Made by a program: the position numbers and the translations under genes. A stretch of DNA of 64,000 nt, from assembly GCF_000255655.1 (NCBI RefSeq), contig NZ_JH636435.1:2457417-2521416 (forward strand). Direction: 5' to 3'. The notes beneath the pieces are model-generated. The model worked only from the letters and a program-made list of their open reading frames with translations, did not search any database and was not told the origin of the DNA. The stretch is from Schlesneria paludicola DSM 18645 (lineage in GTDB: Bacteria > Planctomycetota > Planctomycetia > Planctomycetales > Planctomycetaceae). Every line of letters starts with the position of its first letter. Position 1 is the stretch's first letter. Shown here in pieces: positions 28,808 to 38,353 of the stretch.

Positions 28808-30100
28808 ATGCAACCCGCGACGACTCAATCCCCCCCCACTGTCTTGATTCTGGATTCCCAACAGATGTGGCTTACCAGTTCGACCTTTTCCCCACTCCTC
28901 CCGTGGTGTCTGGTCGCCCTGTGGATTATTCAGTTGAGCCTGGTACTCGCGGGGTTCCGACACCGAAAATTCCTGAAGGCCAATTCGTCACTCAAATCAG
29001 CCCGCCTTCCACGGCTGTCGGTCCTCGTCGCAGCACGCAATGAGGAAGACTGCATTGAGAAGTGCGTACGATCATTGTGCCTGCAAAACTATCCTGATTT
29101 TGAAGTGATCGCGATCAATGATCGCAGCACGGATGCGACGGGGCAGATTCTCGATCGCCTTGAACGCGAGTTCGCCGGACGGCTACGCGTGATTCGTGTG
29201 CCGTCATTGCCCGAGGGCTGGTTCGGGAAGACACACGCCATGCATCTCGGAATGCAGTTCGCACAAGGGGAATGGTTCTGCTTTACCGACGCCGATTGCG
29301 AACAGACGTCGGATCAGACACTGACCGTAGCCGTCAGTGAAGCGATTGATCAGGGCGCGGATATGCTCACGTTGACACCGCAGTTCACCATGACGTCGAT
29401 TTGGGAAAAGCTCACTGTTCCCGTCTGTTCGTGGCTGATGATGGTTTGGTTCCAACCTGGTCGTGTCAACAACCCGGCGGTCGCGACGGCATATGCCAAC
29501 GGCGCATTCATGTTGATGAATCGCGTCTGCTTTGATCGAGTCGGTGGATGGGCCAGCGTTCGCACGCAGATCGGTGAAGACGTTGCCATTGCACGAATTG
29601 CGAAGTCGAATGGCTGCCGCCTGCTCGTCATGCAAAGTGATGGCTTGTTCCAAACGCGCATGTACGATTCCATTCGGGCCTCCTGGAACGGTTGGTCGCG
29701 GATTTTCTATGGAACGCTGTCTCCCACAGTCATCGCTGTTTCCATTGCGAGACTGCTGCTCTTATCGATGATCCCAACTTGGATTCTGGCATCTTCGCTC
29801 ATCGGCAATTTCCTTCAGCCGCCTGACACGCAGGTGGTCTGGAACGCCGGGCTTACGGGGCTCTGTGTCATTGTCGCGTTCCAACAGATTCAGGCGGCAA
29901 TCGCCTTCCGAGCAACAGGCAGCCGACTGTTGTGGTCGCTGACGATTCCCATTGGCCATGTGATTATGGTCGCCATGCTGTTTCGAGCGATGCTCAATCA
30001 TGCCGGACTGGCACGACTCCAATGGCGGGGAACGGTGTTCCATCGCGGACAGATCGTACGGCCTGCGTTTGCGATGTGGACGGAAAAGAACCTGTCGTAG
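28808..30100 (+). CDS. Membrane glycosyltransferase family 2 (HpnB/CrtQ-like)
   Basis: 430 residues; an alternative ATG at 28865 skips the repeat-adjacent start. One N-terminal helix (WCLVALWIIQLSLVLAGF), a GT-A domain with RLSVLVAARNEEDCIEKCVRSL, VIAINDRSTDATGQIL, the LPEGWFGKTHAMHLG segment and the metal-binding FTDADCEQ, then IGEDVAIARIAKSNGCRLLV as the catalytic-base region, and three C-terminal helices. This is the arrangement of HpnB/CrtQ-type enzymes acting on hopanoid, carotenoid or similar lipid acceptors; the acceptor is inference. A DUF2334 deacetylase gene converges with it 3 bp downstream. Confidence 0.85.
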   Translation: MQPATTQSPPTVLILDSQQMWLTSSTFSPLLPWCLVALWIIQLSLVLAGFRHRKFLKANSSLKSARLPRLSVLVAARNEEDCIEKCVRSLCLQNYPDFEVIAINDRSTDATGQILDRLEREFAGRLRVIRVPSLPEGWFGKTHAMHLGMQFAQGEWFCFTDADCEQTSDQTLTVAVSEAIDQGADMLTLTPQFTMTSIWEKLTVPVCSWLMMVWFQPGRVNNPAVATAYANGAFMLMNRVCFDRVGGWASVRTQIGEDVAIARIAKSNGCRLLVMQSDGLFQTRMYDSIRASWNGWSRIFYGTLSPTVIAVSIARLLLLSMIPTWILASSLIGNFLQPPDTQVVWNAGLTGLCVIVAFQQIQAAIAFRATGSRLLWSLTIPIGHVIMVAMLFRAMLNHAGLARLQWRGTVFHRGQIVRPAFAMWTEKNLS

Positions 30101-30103
30101 CCA

Positions 30104-30856
30104 TCAATCCGCGCGAGTGCCTTCGAACAGAACCGGTTTGCGACCCGCGTCCAGCAACTTGTCGACCGTTTGGCAGATCTGGGGCAAGAAGCCGCGTCCA
30201 ACATCCAGCGGATGGAGTGCAAGACACGGAATCGCAGCGCGCTGTAATCGGTACTGCAGTTCTCCCAGCCAGTACCCGGCGTGATTCAAAACTGGGCGTG
30301 GAGAAACGTCCCAGCACCAGGTCGCCAACCGCTCGGCAGTTCCATCCGCACGAACGAGTTTTCGGTAGCCGATCGTGTAGTCAATTCCGTGTCGTGCCAA
30401 CCTCTGTGGACTGGCATGTCCCACTTGAAACGTCGGGGCAATGAATCCTTTGGCGCGAGATCCCAGCCAGCGCTGCATTTCTGCCTGACCATCGCTCAAA
30501 CGCTGGTCTGTTTCTTCCGGGGTCAGCCCGTTCATTTCGTCCAAACCCGCGGCGACACGCGAGACGAGACCACGTCCTCGCGCTCGCGTGTGCGTGAATC
30601 CATGCAGCAACAGGTTGCCGAAACGGGCTTGAATCCTGGAAAGAAAAGGCCGGTCGCGTTCCGTTAACGGTTCCCCGCCCCAGCAAGGCACCACGGCACC
30701 AGCGATTGCCGTTCCGATTCGTGGCGACAGCGTCTCGACGAAGAGATCGACTTCCTTCTCAAATCGTGGAGTGACATCGTGCAGGACGACACTAAAAACC
30801 TGAGTGGAATCGAATGACACAGGAACGCCGCCAGTTTTCACGTCATCCCTTTTCAC
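30104..30856 (-). CDS. DUF2334 polysaccharide deacetylase-like protein
   Basis: 250 residues with no signal peptide; an internal start may be used. The NodB-like fold is read from VFSVVLHDVTPRFEKEVDLF (first Asp motif), FGNLLLHGFTHTRARG (the His metal motif H.. .H), KGFIAPTFQVGHASPQRL and CLALHPLDV near the C-terminus. DUF2334 enzymes are thought to remove acyl groups from sugars. Its stop lies beside the stop of the glycosyltransferase, so the two may act on the same glycolipid, though they are on opposite strands. Confidence 0.8.
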   Translation of the reverse strand: MKRDDVKTGGVPVSFDSTQVFSVVLHDVTPRFEKEVDLFVETLSPRIGTAIAGAVVPCWGGEPLTERDRPFLSRIQARFGNLLLHGFTHTRARGRGLVSRVAAGLDEMNGLTPEETDQRLSDGQAEMQRWLGSRAKGFIAPTFQVGHASPQRLARHGIDYTIGYRKLVRADGTAERLATWCWDVSPRPVLNHAGYWLGELQYRLQRAAIPCLALHPLDVGRGFLPQICQTVDKLLDAGRKPVLFEGTRAD

Positions 30857-31040
30857 GTTCGCGAATCACGGATTCCACATCCGTCAGTCTCTGAAAAAAC
30901 AAAGATGACGACGATTCATCCCCAGACATCATCCCTCAAATCGGCAATCGGTTTGCAACTTCAAAAGGCATTTTCAGAATCCCGCGGCGCGCAGCCCAAC
31001 GAGCCTGCGCGCAATGTTCAACCTGTCTGCACAGCCGTCA
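30857..31040. other. Intergenic spacer
   Basis: 184 bp between two minus-strand genes. An Arg-rich ORF (30905-31108) overlaps the end of the SIS gene and is rejected. Confidence 0.3.
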
Positions 31041-31655
31041 CTACAGCTGAAATTGTGAGACGTTCATGTTCTGGTAACCGGTCCGCGCCCACTCTTCAAT
31101 CCCCATGAACGCGTCGATCATCATGTGCAGCAGGACTTGATGCGCACATTCGACAATTCCATAGGTCCGGCCCGGGACATAAAAGTTCACATCGCCCGAC
31201 TTGCGGCTGGAATTGTCTGGTTTCAAACCAGACAGCGTGATGACCTTCATCCCAATCTCACGGGCCTTCGTGATCGCGCGCAACACGTTCTCGGAATTTC
31301 CCGAGCTGCTGATCGTCACGACCAGATCACCCGCTCGCGCGTATCGATCCAAAAAGGTCGCGAACGAATCCTGGTACGAAATGTCATTCGCGAGCGCCGT
31401 CAGCAAGACGGCACTCGACGGATTCAGCGAACGTACGCCCCCGTTTTTCGTCCAGTCCAGAGCCATATGCTCAGCGAACGCGGCACTGGCGCCGTTGCCC
31501 AGAAAGAACTGGGTTCCATTCGAGGCCTGAACGGCTTTCAGAATCTCAACCGACTGAGCCAGAGCGGTTTGCAGGTCCGTTTTCTCGGTGCCCAACGACG
31601 ATTCCGTTTGCTCCAGAACGGACGACAATGACTGGAGATATTTCTGGCTGTACAT
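31041..31655 (-). CDS. SIS-domain phosphosugar isomerase (GmhA-like)
   Basis: 204 residues from the ATG at 31655 (MYSQKYLQSL). One SIS domain: GTQFFLGNGASAAFAEHMALDWTKNGGVR, LANDISYQDSFATFLDRYARAGDLVVTISSSGNSENVLRAI and VITLSGLKPDNSSRKSGDVNFYVP. GNGASA, the SSSGNSxNV phosphate loop and the terminal helix with ECAHQVLLHMMID fit sedoheptulose-7-phosphate isomerase GmhA, the first step of heptose synthesis. No other heptose gene is adjacent. It could also be another ketose/aldose isomerase. Confidence 0.82.
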   Translation of the reverse strand: MYSQKYLQSLSSVLEQTESSLGTEKTDLQTALAQSVEILKAVQASNGTQFFLGNGASAAFAEHMALDWTKNGGVRSLNPSSAVLLTALANDISYQDSFATFLDRYARAGDLVVTISSSGNSENVLRAITKAREIGMKVITLSGLKPDNSSRKSGDVNFYVPGRTYGIVECAHQVLLHMMIDAFMGIEEWARTGYQNMNVSQFQL

Positions 31656-32052
31656 CGGTCTGTGAATTCCTCGTGTCAAAAAGTAGGATGAGATGAAGTG
31701 GCGATCCGCAGTGTGGCGGAGATTGCCAAAAACGCAAGCGGTCACCGTGACGTTCCACAAACCTCGTTCGGGAAATCGCGCGAACGTCTGTTGGCGACTT
31801 TGGTCCGTCACATCAATGCCTCAAGACCGTCGCTTTGTCCTGTGGTTGTTCATACGCGAGCGAAGCACACTAGTCTGTCACGTTTTCTCAACTGGATCAA
31901 CCAGTTTCACGGACGACGTGCCGACAGATTGCGCAGAACGCCCGTTGCCGAATGCCAGCGATTGGCGTGGTAAGCGGTCCACGCTCATAATTGTGCGTCC
32001 CCATTGATTCCACGTTCTTCAGAAAATGTCGTTCATGTCACATGCAGGCGCC
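31656..32052. other. Divergent intergenic region
   Basis: About 400 bp between the SIS gene (minus) and the LRR lipoprotein (plus). Two overlapping Arg/Ser-rich ORFs are shadows. No clear element is seen. Confidence 0.35.
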
Positions 32053-32517
32053 ATGCGATCGCCACTTCAGATCCTCACGATCATCGCATTCGGCGTGTTC
32101 GGATGCAGTCAGGATTCAAAGGGACACACGGACGAGGCCAATACCGTTGCGATGATTCAGAAGTTGGGCGGAAAAGTGGAATACGACGGCCCAGGGCCTG
32201 ATCGGCGCGTGACGAAAGTCTATCTGCATCGCACTTCGGTCCAGGACAGCGATCTAACGGCATTGAAGACGCTTCCCAAACTCAGAAATCTGTTCTTGGG
32301 CAAGACCAAGATTTCGGACGAGGGACTCGCACACCTCAGCAGCATCACCGAATTGCAGACGTTAAGTTTGAACTCGACACAAAGCACCGACGCGGGCCTC
32401 AAATCGCTTCGAACGCTGACTCAGCTCAAGACCCTGAATCTGCAGGAAACCGCGACAACAACAACGGGAATTGCATCCCTGCGTAAAGCGCTGCCCCAAA
32501 CCACGATCGCTCGATAG
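32053..32517 (+). CDS. Leucine-rich-repeat lipoprotein
   Basis: About 154 residues; two further ATGs lie at 32026 and 32035. A lipoprotein signal (LQILTIIAFGVFGC, cysteine at about residue 17) precedes an N-terminal IQKLGGKVEYD segment and about four LRR turns of 23-24 residues with the DxxLxxLxxLxxLxxLxLxxTxITDxGL pattern (DLTALKTLPKLRNLFLGKTKISDEGLAHL, and so on). Such proteins are abundant in planctomycetes and probably bind other proteins in the periplasm. Its role is unknown. Confidence 0.75.
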   Translation: MRSPLQILTIIAFGVFGCSQDSKGHTDEANTVAMIQKLGGKVEYDGPGPDRRVTKVYLHRTSVQDSDLTALKTLPKLRNLFLGKTKISDEGLAHLSSITELQTLSLNSTQSTDAGLKSLRTLTQLKTLNLQETATTTTGIASLRKALPQTTIAR

Positions 32518-32671
32518 TCGACACGTGAGCGGCAATGAGACACAAGAAAATTGTGGAATGTCGGCCCGCGGCTTGCTACTGTCGGCGCCTCAGCGATCGC
32601 ACCGAATGCACTTCCACGAGTTCCATCCCGTTCGACACAGACCCCAGAAGGCATCCATCAAAGGACTCGCC

Positions 32672-33595
32672 ATGCCCCGTGCCTTGCAACGTGTCGCGAA
32701 TCGCAAGCGCGCGTTCACTCTGATCGAATTGCTGTGCGTGATCGCCATCATCGCCGTCTTGATTGCGTTACTGCTCCCTGCCGTTCAACAGGCACGCGAG
32801 GCCGCCCGGCGGACAACGTGCCGCAACAACCTCAAGCAAATCGGTCTGGCACTGCACAACTACGTCGGTTCGTTCACGACGTTTCCCCCCGGCAGCACGA
32901 GCATCATTGATTATGGTGTCTGGAGCTCGAATCCCAGCCAGTATCATCTGCACAGTTGGGCCAGCCTGATTTTGCCGTACCTCGATCAGGCAAATCTGCA
33001 GAATCAGGTGAACTACAATCTTTCGGCTCTCGACCCGCAAAATGTCACCGCCGCCTCGAAAAAGATCGCCAGCTATCGATGTCCGACCTACGTCGGCAAT
33101 GACTATTCTCAAGACCCGCTCTACGTCGCATTGTCACCGACGTACGCCTTGCGAAACTATGTGGCCATTGGATCAACGACCGTTGGTAATCTGTGGAAAA
33201 GTCCTGACGGCGTGATTTACGCCCAGTCAAAAACCCGTATGGCAGACATCACCGATGGAACGTCATCGACTGTGCTGGTCGCAGAAACGCGCGAAGAAAA
33301 TGCCGCTGTCTGGATCGATGGCGGCACCGCCGCATTAACATCGCGACGATACGACGATAGCAATGCCCCCAGCTATGCCGCCCCCGAAATCGCCATCAAC
33401 TATACGCCGTACTACAACGCGGCGGGGCAGGGGATCGATTGCCTGTGGGCCGCTTCCAGCCAGCACTTCGGCGGAGCCCACCACCTGTTCGGAGACGGCA
33501 GCGTGCGTTACCTGTCTCAGAATTTGAGTGCGGTCGTCTACGACGGTCTGGTCACCCGCGCCGGTGGCGAGATCGTGTCCGACAGCTCCTATTGA
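32672..33595 (+). CDS. DUF1559 pseudopilin-like protein
   Basis: 307 residues from the ATG at 32672, with AAGGA upstream. A type IV prepilin-like leader, RKRAFTLIELLCVIAIIAVLIALLLPAVQQAREAARR, has Ala-14/Phe-15 at the cleavage point (Gly is usual) and Glu at +5. Then the DUF1559 signature CRNNLKQIGLALHNY, PPG, ADITDGTSSTVLVAE, and the planctomycete tail HFGGAHHLFGDGSVRYL, in which His and DG are nine residues apart. Members are exported surface proteins present in dozens of copies per genome. Confidence 0.95.
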   Translation: MPRALQRVANRKRAFTLIELLCVIAIIAVLIALLLPAVQQAREAARRTTCRNNLKQIGLALHNYVGSFTTFPPGSTSIIDYGVWSSNPSQYHLHSWASLILPYLDQANLQNQVNYNLSALDPQNVTAASKKIASYRCPTYVGNDYSQDPLYVALSPTYALRNYVAIGSTTVGNLWKSPDGVIYAQSKTRMADITDGTSSTVLVAETREENAAVWIDGGTAALTSRRYDDSNAPSYAAPEIAINYTPYYNAAGQGIDCLWAASSQHFGGAHHLFGDGSVRYLSQNLSAVVYDGLVTRAGGEIVSDSSY

Positions 33596-33698
33596 ACACG
33601 ACAGCGCCGACACTCGCACTTCGTTCGATGGTCCTTCTTGCTCTCGTGACTCCTCCTTGCTCTCGTCACCATGGAACACGAGCCACAACGCTCACGCC

Positions 33699-34211
33699 TC
33701 ATGCTCCAATGAATGGAATCCACTTCCGGTTCTCGTCGAACCAGCGTCGTAAGGCCGACGACGCAGGTTCAGCGGCGAGAGACAATTCGTCACCACGGAC
33801 GAAACGCATCCGCAGCCCCCACGTCGCGCGAGACAGAATCTGACTGCGGGGTCCCGCCTCTTCGCGAACGATCGTCGAAACACGAAGAATCTCGTGATTG
33901 CCACGAGCGAATGACAAGGTTGACTTGGATTTGGCCGGAACGACCGTCGTCGTCGGACTCAGCACTTGCCGGCCATCGCCTTCAACGGAAATCCCCGGCA
34001 CCGCCTGATCGCGAATCGGATAAGCGACCACCGACGTTTCGAACGTGACAGGTTCCGCCCGATTGTTTACCAGCAAGACTTCATTCTTACTTTGCTCGTA
34101 CACGAAGACACTGACCATCACCGTCATCGTGATCGTGACCGCAAAGATCAGTCGTCGAACGCGCCGCTTGGCAATCTGCTGTGTCGGGGTCAAAAGTTGC
34201 TGTGGCTTCAT
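33699..34211 (-). CDS. Membrane-anchored hypothetical protein
   Basis: 170 residues: a basic N-terminus, one helix (about 20-38, RLIFAVTITMTVMVSVFVY), then a beta-rich extracytoplasmic domain (EVLLVNNRAEPVTFETSVVAYPI, TLSFARGNHEILRVSTIV). No family is recognised. It stands between the DUF1559 gene (convergent) and the putative anti-sigma gene on the same strand. Confidence 0.65.
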   Translation of the reverse strand: MKPQQLLTPTQQIAKRRVRRLIFAVTITMTVMVSVFVYEQSKNEVLLVNNRAEPVTFETSVVAYPIRDQAVPGISVEGDGRQVLSPTTTVVPAKSKSTLSFARGNHEILRVSTIVREEAGPRSQILSRATWGLRMRFVRGDELSLAAEPASSALRRWFDENRKWIPFIGA

Positions 34212-34381
34212 GAACTTTCTTCTACCGTCTGTCGGGCCGAAAGAGGATTCTCCAACGGAATCTTAGCAGCGTTCGTTCGGATGGCAAAAGCCCCCGCGTG
34301 TGCCAAGCGGTGAAGAGTCGAACGAACGCCATCCGGACAATTTCCTGGCGAACGCGCGGCGCGTGGACGATTCGCGGTGGA

Positions 34382-35773
34382 TCACTTTTTGTCGGAAGTT
34401 CCCTCATCGCTGATTTCCCCGTTCGCATATCGCTCCGCCAATCGACGCAAGCGATTCAACGAAACACGAGGTGACGAGTTATCGACCGGTTTTCCCAATC
34501 CCTCCATGTGCGCAATCATGGCGATGAGACGATCATCAGTCAGCTTTAAGGCAGCGTTTGCTAAATACGTGACCTCGCGTCGATTTTCAGACTTAAAGAT
34601 CAATTCGAGAGACTCGCCGTCACGCACAGGCCCTCGATCGGTGGGAACCGCGAGAGACCATCTCCAGAAATGTCCATCATCAAGATGCGTTTGCAGCGGA
34701 ATCAATTCGCACTTTCGATCTCCAGATGTCGTCAGCTTCAGCAACGCTTCTGGCGGCACGGGATCTTCGATCTGGTCCAACGGATCTTGATCATTCACCT
34801 CACGACACCAGCAAACCAGAATCGCTCGATCACCAATCGCGAACGGATATCGCAATGAAACTCGTTCATTCTGGTTACTTCCTGACGCAATCACAAAACT
34901 AGCGGGCGGACTCTCGATTTTGTTGACACGAAATCCATCAGGCACAACAAAAGGAAAGCGATCGGCGGGTGGATCGGCATTAAACTCGATCGTCTCGAAT
35001 TTGATCATCAGCCGCTCCCGGCCGGTCTTGTCCGTGCTGTAAACGACAGATTGAACGGGCAATCCCATTTCCTCGCTCAACCAGATCACCGTGCGCGATG
35101 GTTTGCCCTCGCTCTTTTCAACCCACTCATATTTGGCCGTCTTCTGACCACGAATCGACTCGACACCGACGAACCGATAGTTGGTTGTCGATCCGCGCAT
35201 GATCTCATTCACCCATTGATTTTGCAGCAAATACTCAACATTCAGCTCTGTCGAAAGCGGATCAGCATCCCACAAGGTGACGACTTGCTCGTTGTCAGAA
35301 ACAGAGAATGCCTGCCCCGCATCGGCCCCGACAATTCCGTTTTTGACACGGACACCCTGACCATCATGTTCCGTACCCGACCATGTGTGAAAGTAGCGAG
35401 AAGACCGCTCGCCATAACCCTCCATCGGATACGATTGCTCGACCTCCTGTCCCCCGACATCGAACGTCTGGTACATGACGCCTTTGTAGTACAAGCTACG
35501 AACTTGCAGCATCCGATCCTGTACCCCGTCGAGTGCGAAGACCGGCCGGTGGTTGAAGTCGCCAGCGACAAACCACGCCGCAAACGCCACTGCAACACAG
35601 GCGGACATGGCCGCCGTGATCCAAATCGACCGCTGCGCCGTTTTCGCCGCGTGATCTGAAATCATCGCGTGACCTGGAAGCACTGCGAGAAGTTCGTTTC
35701 GCAGTCGATCGTGATCGGCTCTGAATACGCCATGCGCCTTGCGCAGGTCATCATCCGTCGGTAACTGATTCAT
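34382..35773 (-). CDS. Probable transmembrane anti-sigma factor
   Basis: 463 residues. An acidic N-terminal cytoplasmic part (about 1-48) precedes one helix (about 49-70, IWITAAMSACVAVAFAAWFVAG) and a long periplasmic region of LolA/MucB-like character (VRSLYYKGVMYQTFD, TAKYEWVEKSEGKPSRTVIWLSEEMGLPVQSVVY). Its ATG overlaps the stop of the ECF sigma gene by 4 bp, the classical arrangement for a sigma factor and its membrane-bound inhibitor. No zinc-binding HxxxCxxC motif is seen, so the assignment rests on topology and context. Confidence 0.65.
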   Translation of the reverse strand: MNQLPTDDDLRKAHGVFRADHDRLRNELLAVLPGHAMISDHAAKTAQRSIWITAAMSACVAVAFAAWFVAGDFNHRPVFALDGVQDRMLQVRSLYYKGVMYQTFDVGGQEVEQSYPMEGYGERSSRYFHTWSGTEHDGQGVRVKNGIVGADAGQAFSVSDNEQVVTLWDADPLSTELNVEYLLQNQWVNEIMRGSTTNYRFVGVESIRGQKTAKYEWVEKSEGKPSRTVIWLSEEMGLPVQSVVYSTDKTGRERLMIKFETIEFNADPPADRFPFVVPDGFRVNKIESPPASFVIASGSNQNERVSLRYPFAIGDRAILVCWCREVNDQDPLDQIEDPVPPEALLKLTTSGDRKCELIPLQTHLDDGHFWRWSLAVPTDRGPVRDGESLELIFKSENRREVTYLANAALKLTDDRLIAMIAHMEGLGKPVDNSSPRVSLNRLRRLAERYANGEISDEGTSDKK

Positions 35774-36306
35774 GGAATCGCCTCCTGTTCGTTCGACAGA
35801 ATTCGGGCCAGGCGTTCGCGCGCTCGAGCCAGGATCTTATAAAATGCGGAATAGGACAGGCCGAGAACTCGCTGGGCCACGGCAATAGGCTGTTCCTGCA
35901 AATAATGCAGATGCAGCGCCAACCGCTCGCGCTCGGGAAGCTGTGCAATCGCCAATCGAAGTGCCGTCACACTCTCCTCGGCTCGGTTTTCAGGGTCGGA
36001 TATCACCTCCATCGGTTCCGCTGAGAACCGATGCCTGTCGCGGAGACGCGACCGACGCCACTCCTGAACGCAGTGACGCGCGACGGCGATCAGCCATGGA
36101 CCGAATCGTTCACCGTTGCGAACCGTCGACAACTTCCCATAGGCCCGCAGAAACACATCCTGCGCCAAATCCTGAGCGAGGTTCATGTCATGTGTGACGT
36201 CATATGCCAATGCTCGGACGATCGGTGCATACCTGTCATACAAAAGCCCGAACGCTGCAGAGTCTCCCTCCACAGTTCTTCGTACCAGACTGGAATCGTC
36301 TTCCAT
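35770..36306 (-). CDS. ECF-type RNA polymerase sigma factor
   Basis: 178 residues from the ATG at 36306 (MEDDSSLVRRTVEGD). Region 2: FGLLYDRYAPIVRALAYDVTHDMNLAQDLAQDVFLRAYGKLSTVRNGERFGPWLIAVARHCVQEWRR. Region 4: LPERERLALHLHYLQEQPIAVAQRVLGLSYSAFYKILARARERLARIL. Both are typical of the extracytoplasmic-function group. The next gene overlaps it and probably encodes its anti-sigma factor. Confidence 0.92.
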   Translation of the reverse strand: MEDDSSLVRRTVEGDSAAFGLLYDRYAPIVRALAYDVTHDMNLAQDLAQDVFLRAYGKLSTVRNGERFGPWLIAVARHCVQEWRRSRLRDRHRFSAEPMEVISDPENRAEESVTALRLAIAQLPERERLALHLHYLQEQPIAVAQRVLGLSYSAFYKILARARERLARILSNEQEAIP

Positions 36307-36603
36307 TCCGAAATTCCCACCGTTGGCGACCGTTGTGTCTCGACAGAGAAGTGGCCGCTGCGCTCGAGTTGTCTCGTCAATTCTGCAAACTTCCTCAGAA
36401 ATTTGGCAAACAGCGTTCTTGTCGGCCGCGGCGTTCAATTCTCAAGTCAAAATTGACGTACCGTCCGTCAGAATATCGCCCCTGTTGGCTGCGAAACGAC
36501 GCTTCCTGATTTCCTCGTGTCGTGGAACAGATTAACATCTGGACACGGCATCATTCCGCTCCGGCCGCGTTCGAGTTCGTGCCTTCTCGAATCGAGTCAC
36601 CAC
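36307..36603. other. Divergent intergenic region
   Basis: About 300 bp between the sigma factor gene and the DUF1501 gene. The sigma frame extends upstream to 36438 without convincing start signals. Promoters for both genes are expected here, and a self-activated sigma promoter is likely, but I cannot point to a motif. Confidence 0.35.
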
Positions 36604-38091
36604 ATGTTGAATTTGCTGGGAAACACCAAAACTCTCTGCACGGGCCTGTCACGGCGTGACTTGCTGCAGATTGGGGGACTCGGCACGTTCGGTATTGGTT
36701 TGCAGGATGTCTTGGGAAGAACGGGGCACACGACGCCTGGTCGCGTGCATGGCTCCAAGTTCGGCCAGGCGAAGTCGTGCATCCTGATCTATAAATATGG
36801 ATCCCCGCCCCAGCACGAGACCTTCGATCCGAAACCTGAAGCGCCCGTCGAGGTTCAAGGGACCTTCCAGGCCATTCCGACCAACGTCCCCGGTGTCATC
36901 ATCGGCGAACATCTGCCGAAAATCGCGACCATCATGGATCGCCTGACCGTCGTGCGATCGCTCTCGCATCCCTATCCATTGCACGGAACCGTCTACGCCA
37001 CCACCGGCATTCCCGACGTCGACACCAAGATCGAGGCCCAACCGAGACATAAGCGGCAGTGGCCGTATCTCGGTTCCCTCGTCGATTACCTCGAAGACCA
37101 ACGTCACGACGGCAAAAGGCCCGACATGCCGCGGAATGTCGCGATGCCATTTCCGATGGGCTCCAAAACCGAGTTGCCACCACTTGCCGGTCCCTACGGG
37201 GCCATGCTGGGGATGCGCTACGATCCGGTCTTTACGGATTTCCCTTACACGGGGACAGGTCCGTCTCCAGAGATCGGTACGAATAAAATTTTCAATGACC
37301 CACAGCAAGGGATTCGCCCCACCGAACGCCTGCAACTGTCCGGTGCCGAGGCAGACGAACGGACCTTGGCGCGACTGGGGCTGCGGCGTTCACTACTAGA
37401 TCAATTCGACCAGGCTCGTCGAGCCCTCGATCACAACGAACGAACAAGTACCTATAGCTTGCAGCAGCAGATGGCGTTCTCGCTCGTGACATCCGGCAAA
37501 ATGCACACGGCGATCGACTACACGCGCGAACCGAGCGAAGTTCGCGAAGCGTATGGCATGACGTTGTTCGGCCAGTCCTGCCTGGCCGCGCGACGATTGA
37601 TCGAAGCGGGCACGAAATTCGTCACGGTATTTTGGGACGCCTACGGCCTGAATGCCGGGTCATGGGATACACACCACAATCACTTTGCCCGCCTGAAGGA
37701 CTTTCTGCTACCGGTCTTTGATCAAACCTTCACCGCCTTGATTCTCGATCTCGAACAGCGCGGCCTGCTGGATGAAACATTGGTTCTCGTCCTCAGCGAA
37801 CATGGCCGGACGCCCGAAATCGACAACAAGCCCCGTGGCGCGGGGCGCCACCATTGGTCCCGTGCCTATTCCCAAGTCTACGCAGGAGGCGGCATGGGAC
37901 GCGGACAGGTCATCGGACGTACCGACAAATCGGCAGGCGACGTCGTCGAGAATCCCATTTCACCAAAAGACATTCTCGCAACGGCGTTGCACCTGCTGGG
38001 AATCGATCCAGAACGCACATTCCCCGATCCAGAAGGACGTCCAATGCCTCTGACCGGGACAGGCGTGTTTCGCCCCGAACTGCTGGGCTGA
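36604..38091 (+). CDS. DUF1501 secreted protein with Tat leader
   Basis: 495 residues from the ATG at 36604. A twin-arginine leader (LSRRDLLQIGGLGTFGIGL) lies at about residues 16-35. The body has the DUF1501 marks: KSCILIYKYGSPPQHETFDPKP, NVPGVIIGEHLPKIATIMDRLTVVRSLSH, HGTVYATTG, ARRLIEAGTKFVTVFWD, WDTHHNHF, LDLEQRGLLDETLVLVLSEHGRTP and GRHHWSRAYSQVYAGGG. This is an alkaline-phosphatase/sulfatase-like fold found in large paralogous sets in planctomycetes, often paired with DUF1549/1553 genes. That partner is absent here. Substrate unknown. Confidence 0.93.
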   Translation: MLNLLGNTKTLCTGLSRRDLLQIGGLGTFGIGLQDVLGRTGHTTPGRVHGSKFGQAKSCILIYKYGSPPQHETFDPKPEAPVEVQGTFQAIPTNVPGVIIGEHLPKIATIMDRLTVVRSLSHPYPLHGTVYATTGIPDVDTKIEAQPRHKRQWPYLGSLVDYLEDQRHDGKRPDMPRNVAMPFPMGSKTELPPLAGPYGAMLGMRYDPVFTDFPYTGTGPSPEIGTNKIFNDPQQGIRPTERLQLSGAEADERTLARLGLRRSLLDQFDQARRALDHNERTSTYSLQQQMAFSLVTSGKMHTAIDYTREPSEVREAYGMTLFGQSCLAARRLIEAGTKFVTVFWDAYGLNAGSWDTHHNHFARLKDFLLPVFDQTFTALILDLEQRGLLDETLVLVLSEHGRTPEIDNKPRGAGRHHWSRAYSQVYAGGGMGRGQVIGRTDKSAGDVVENPISPKDILATALHLLGIDPERTFPDPEGRPMPLTGTGVFRPELLG

Positions 38092-38353
38092 GCACATTGA
38101 AGACTGTCAAAGTTGAGATGGATAATTTTCTGCTTGACGCTCAGAGATTGGACAAATACGATTTCAGACAATCCATCTCAGAAGTAGGCTCATCGAGTTT
38201 TCTGCCCGTCCAGTACATCACGGATCATCTGCGATTGATTGAGAATAAATTCGGCTGCTTCATGAAAATGATTCACTTCTCGCAGACATCCGTTCTAAAT
38301 CCGACATCGGACCATCGTCGAACGAGAAGCTCCCCAAAGAGAGGAATGTCGCC
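38092..38353. other. Intergenic spacer
   Basis: 262 bp, AT-richer than neighbours. TGAGATGGA near 38115 and TCCATCTCA near 38172 form a 9-bp inverted pair. Nothing else is seen. Confidence 0.3.
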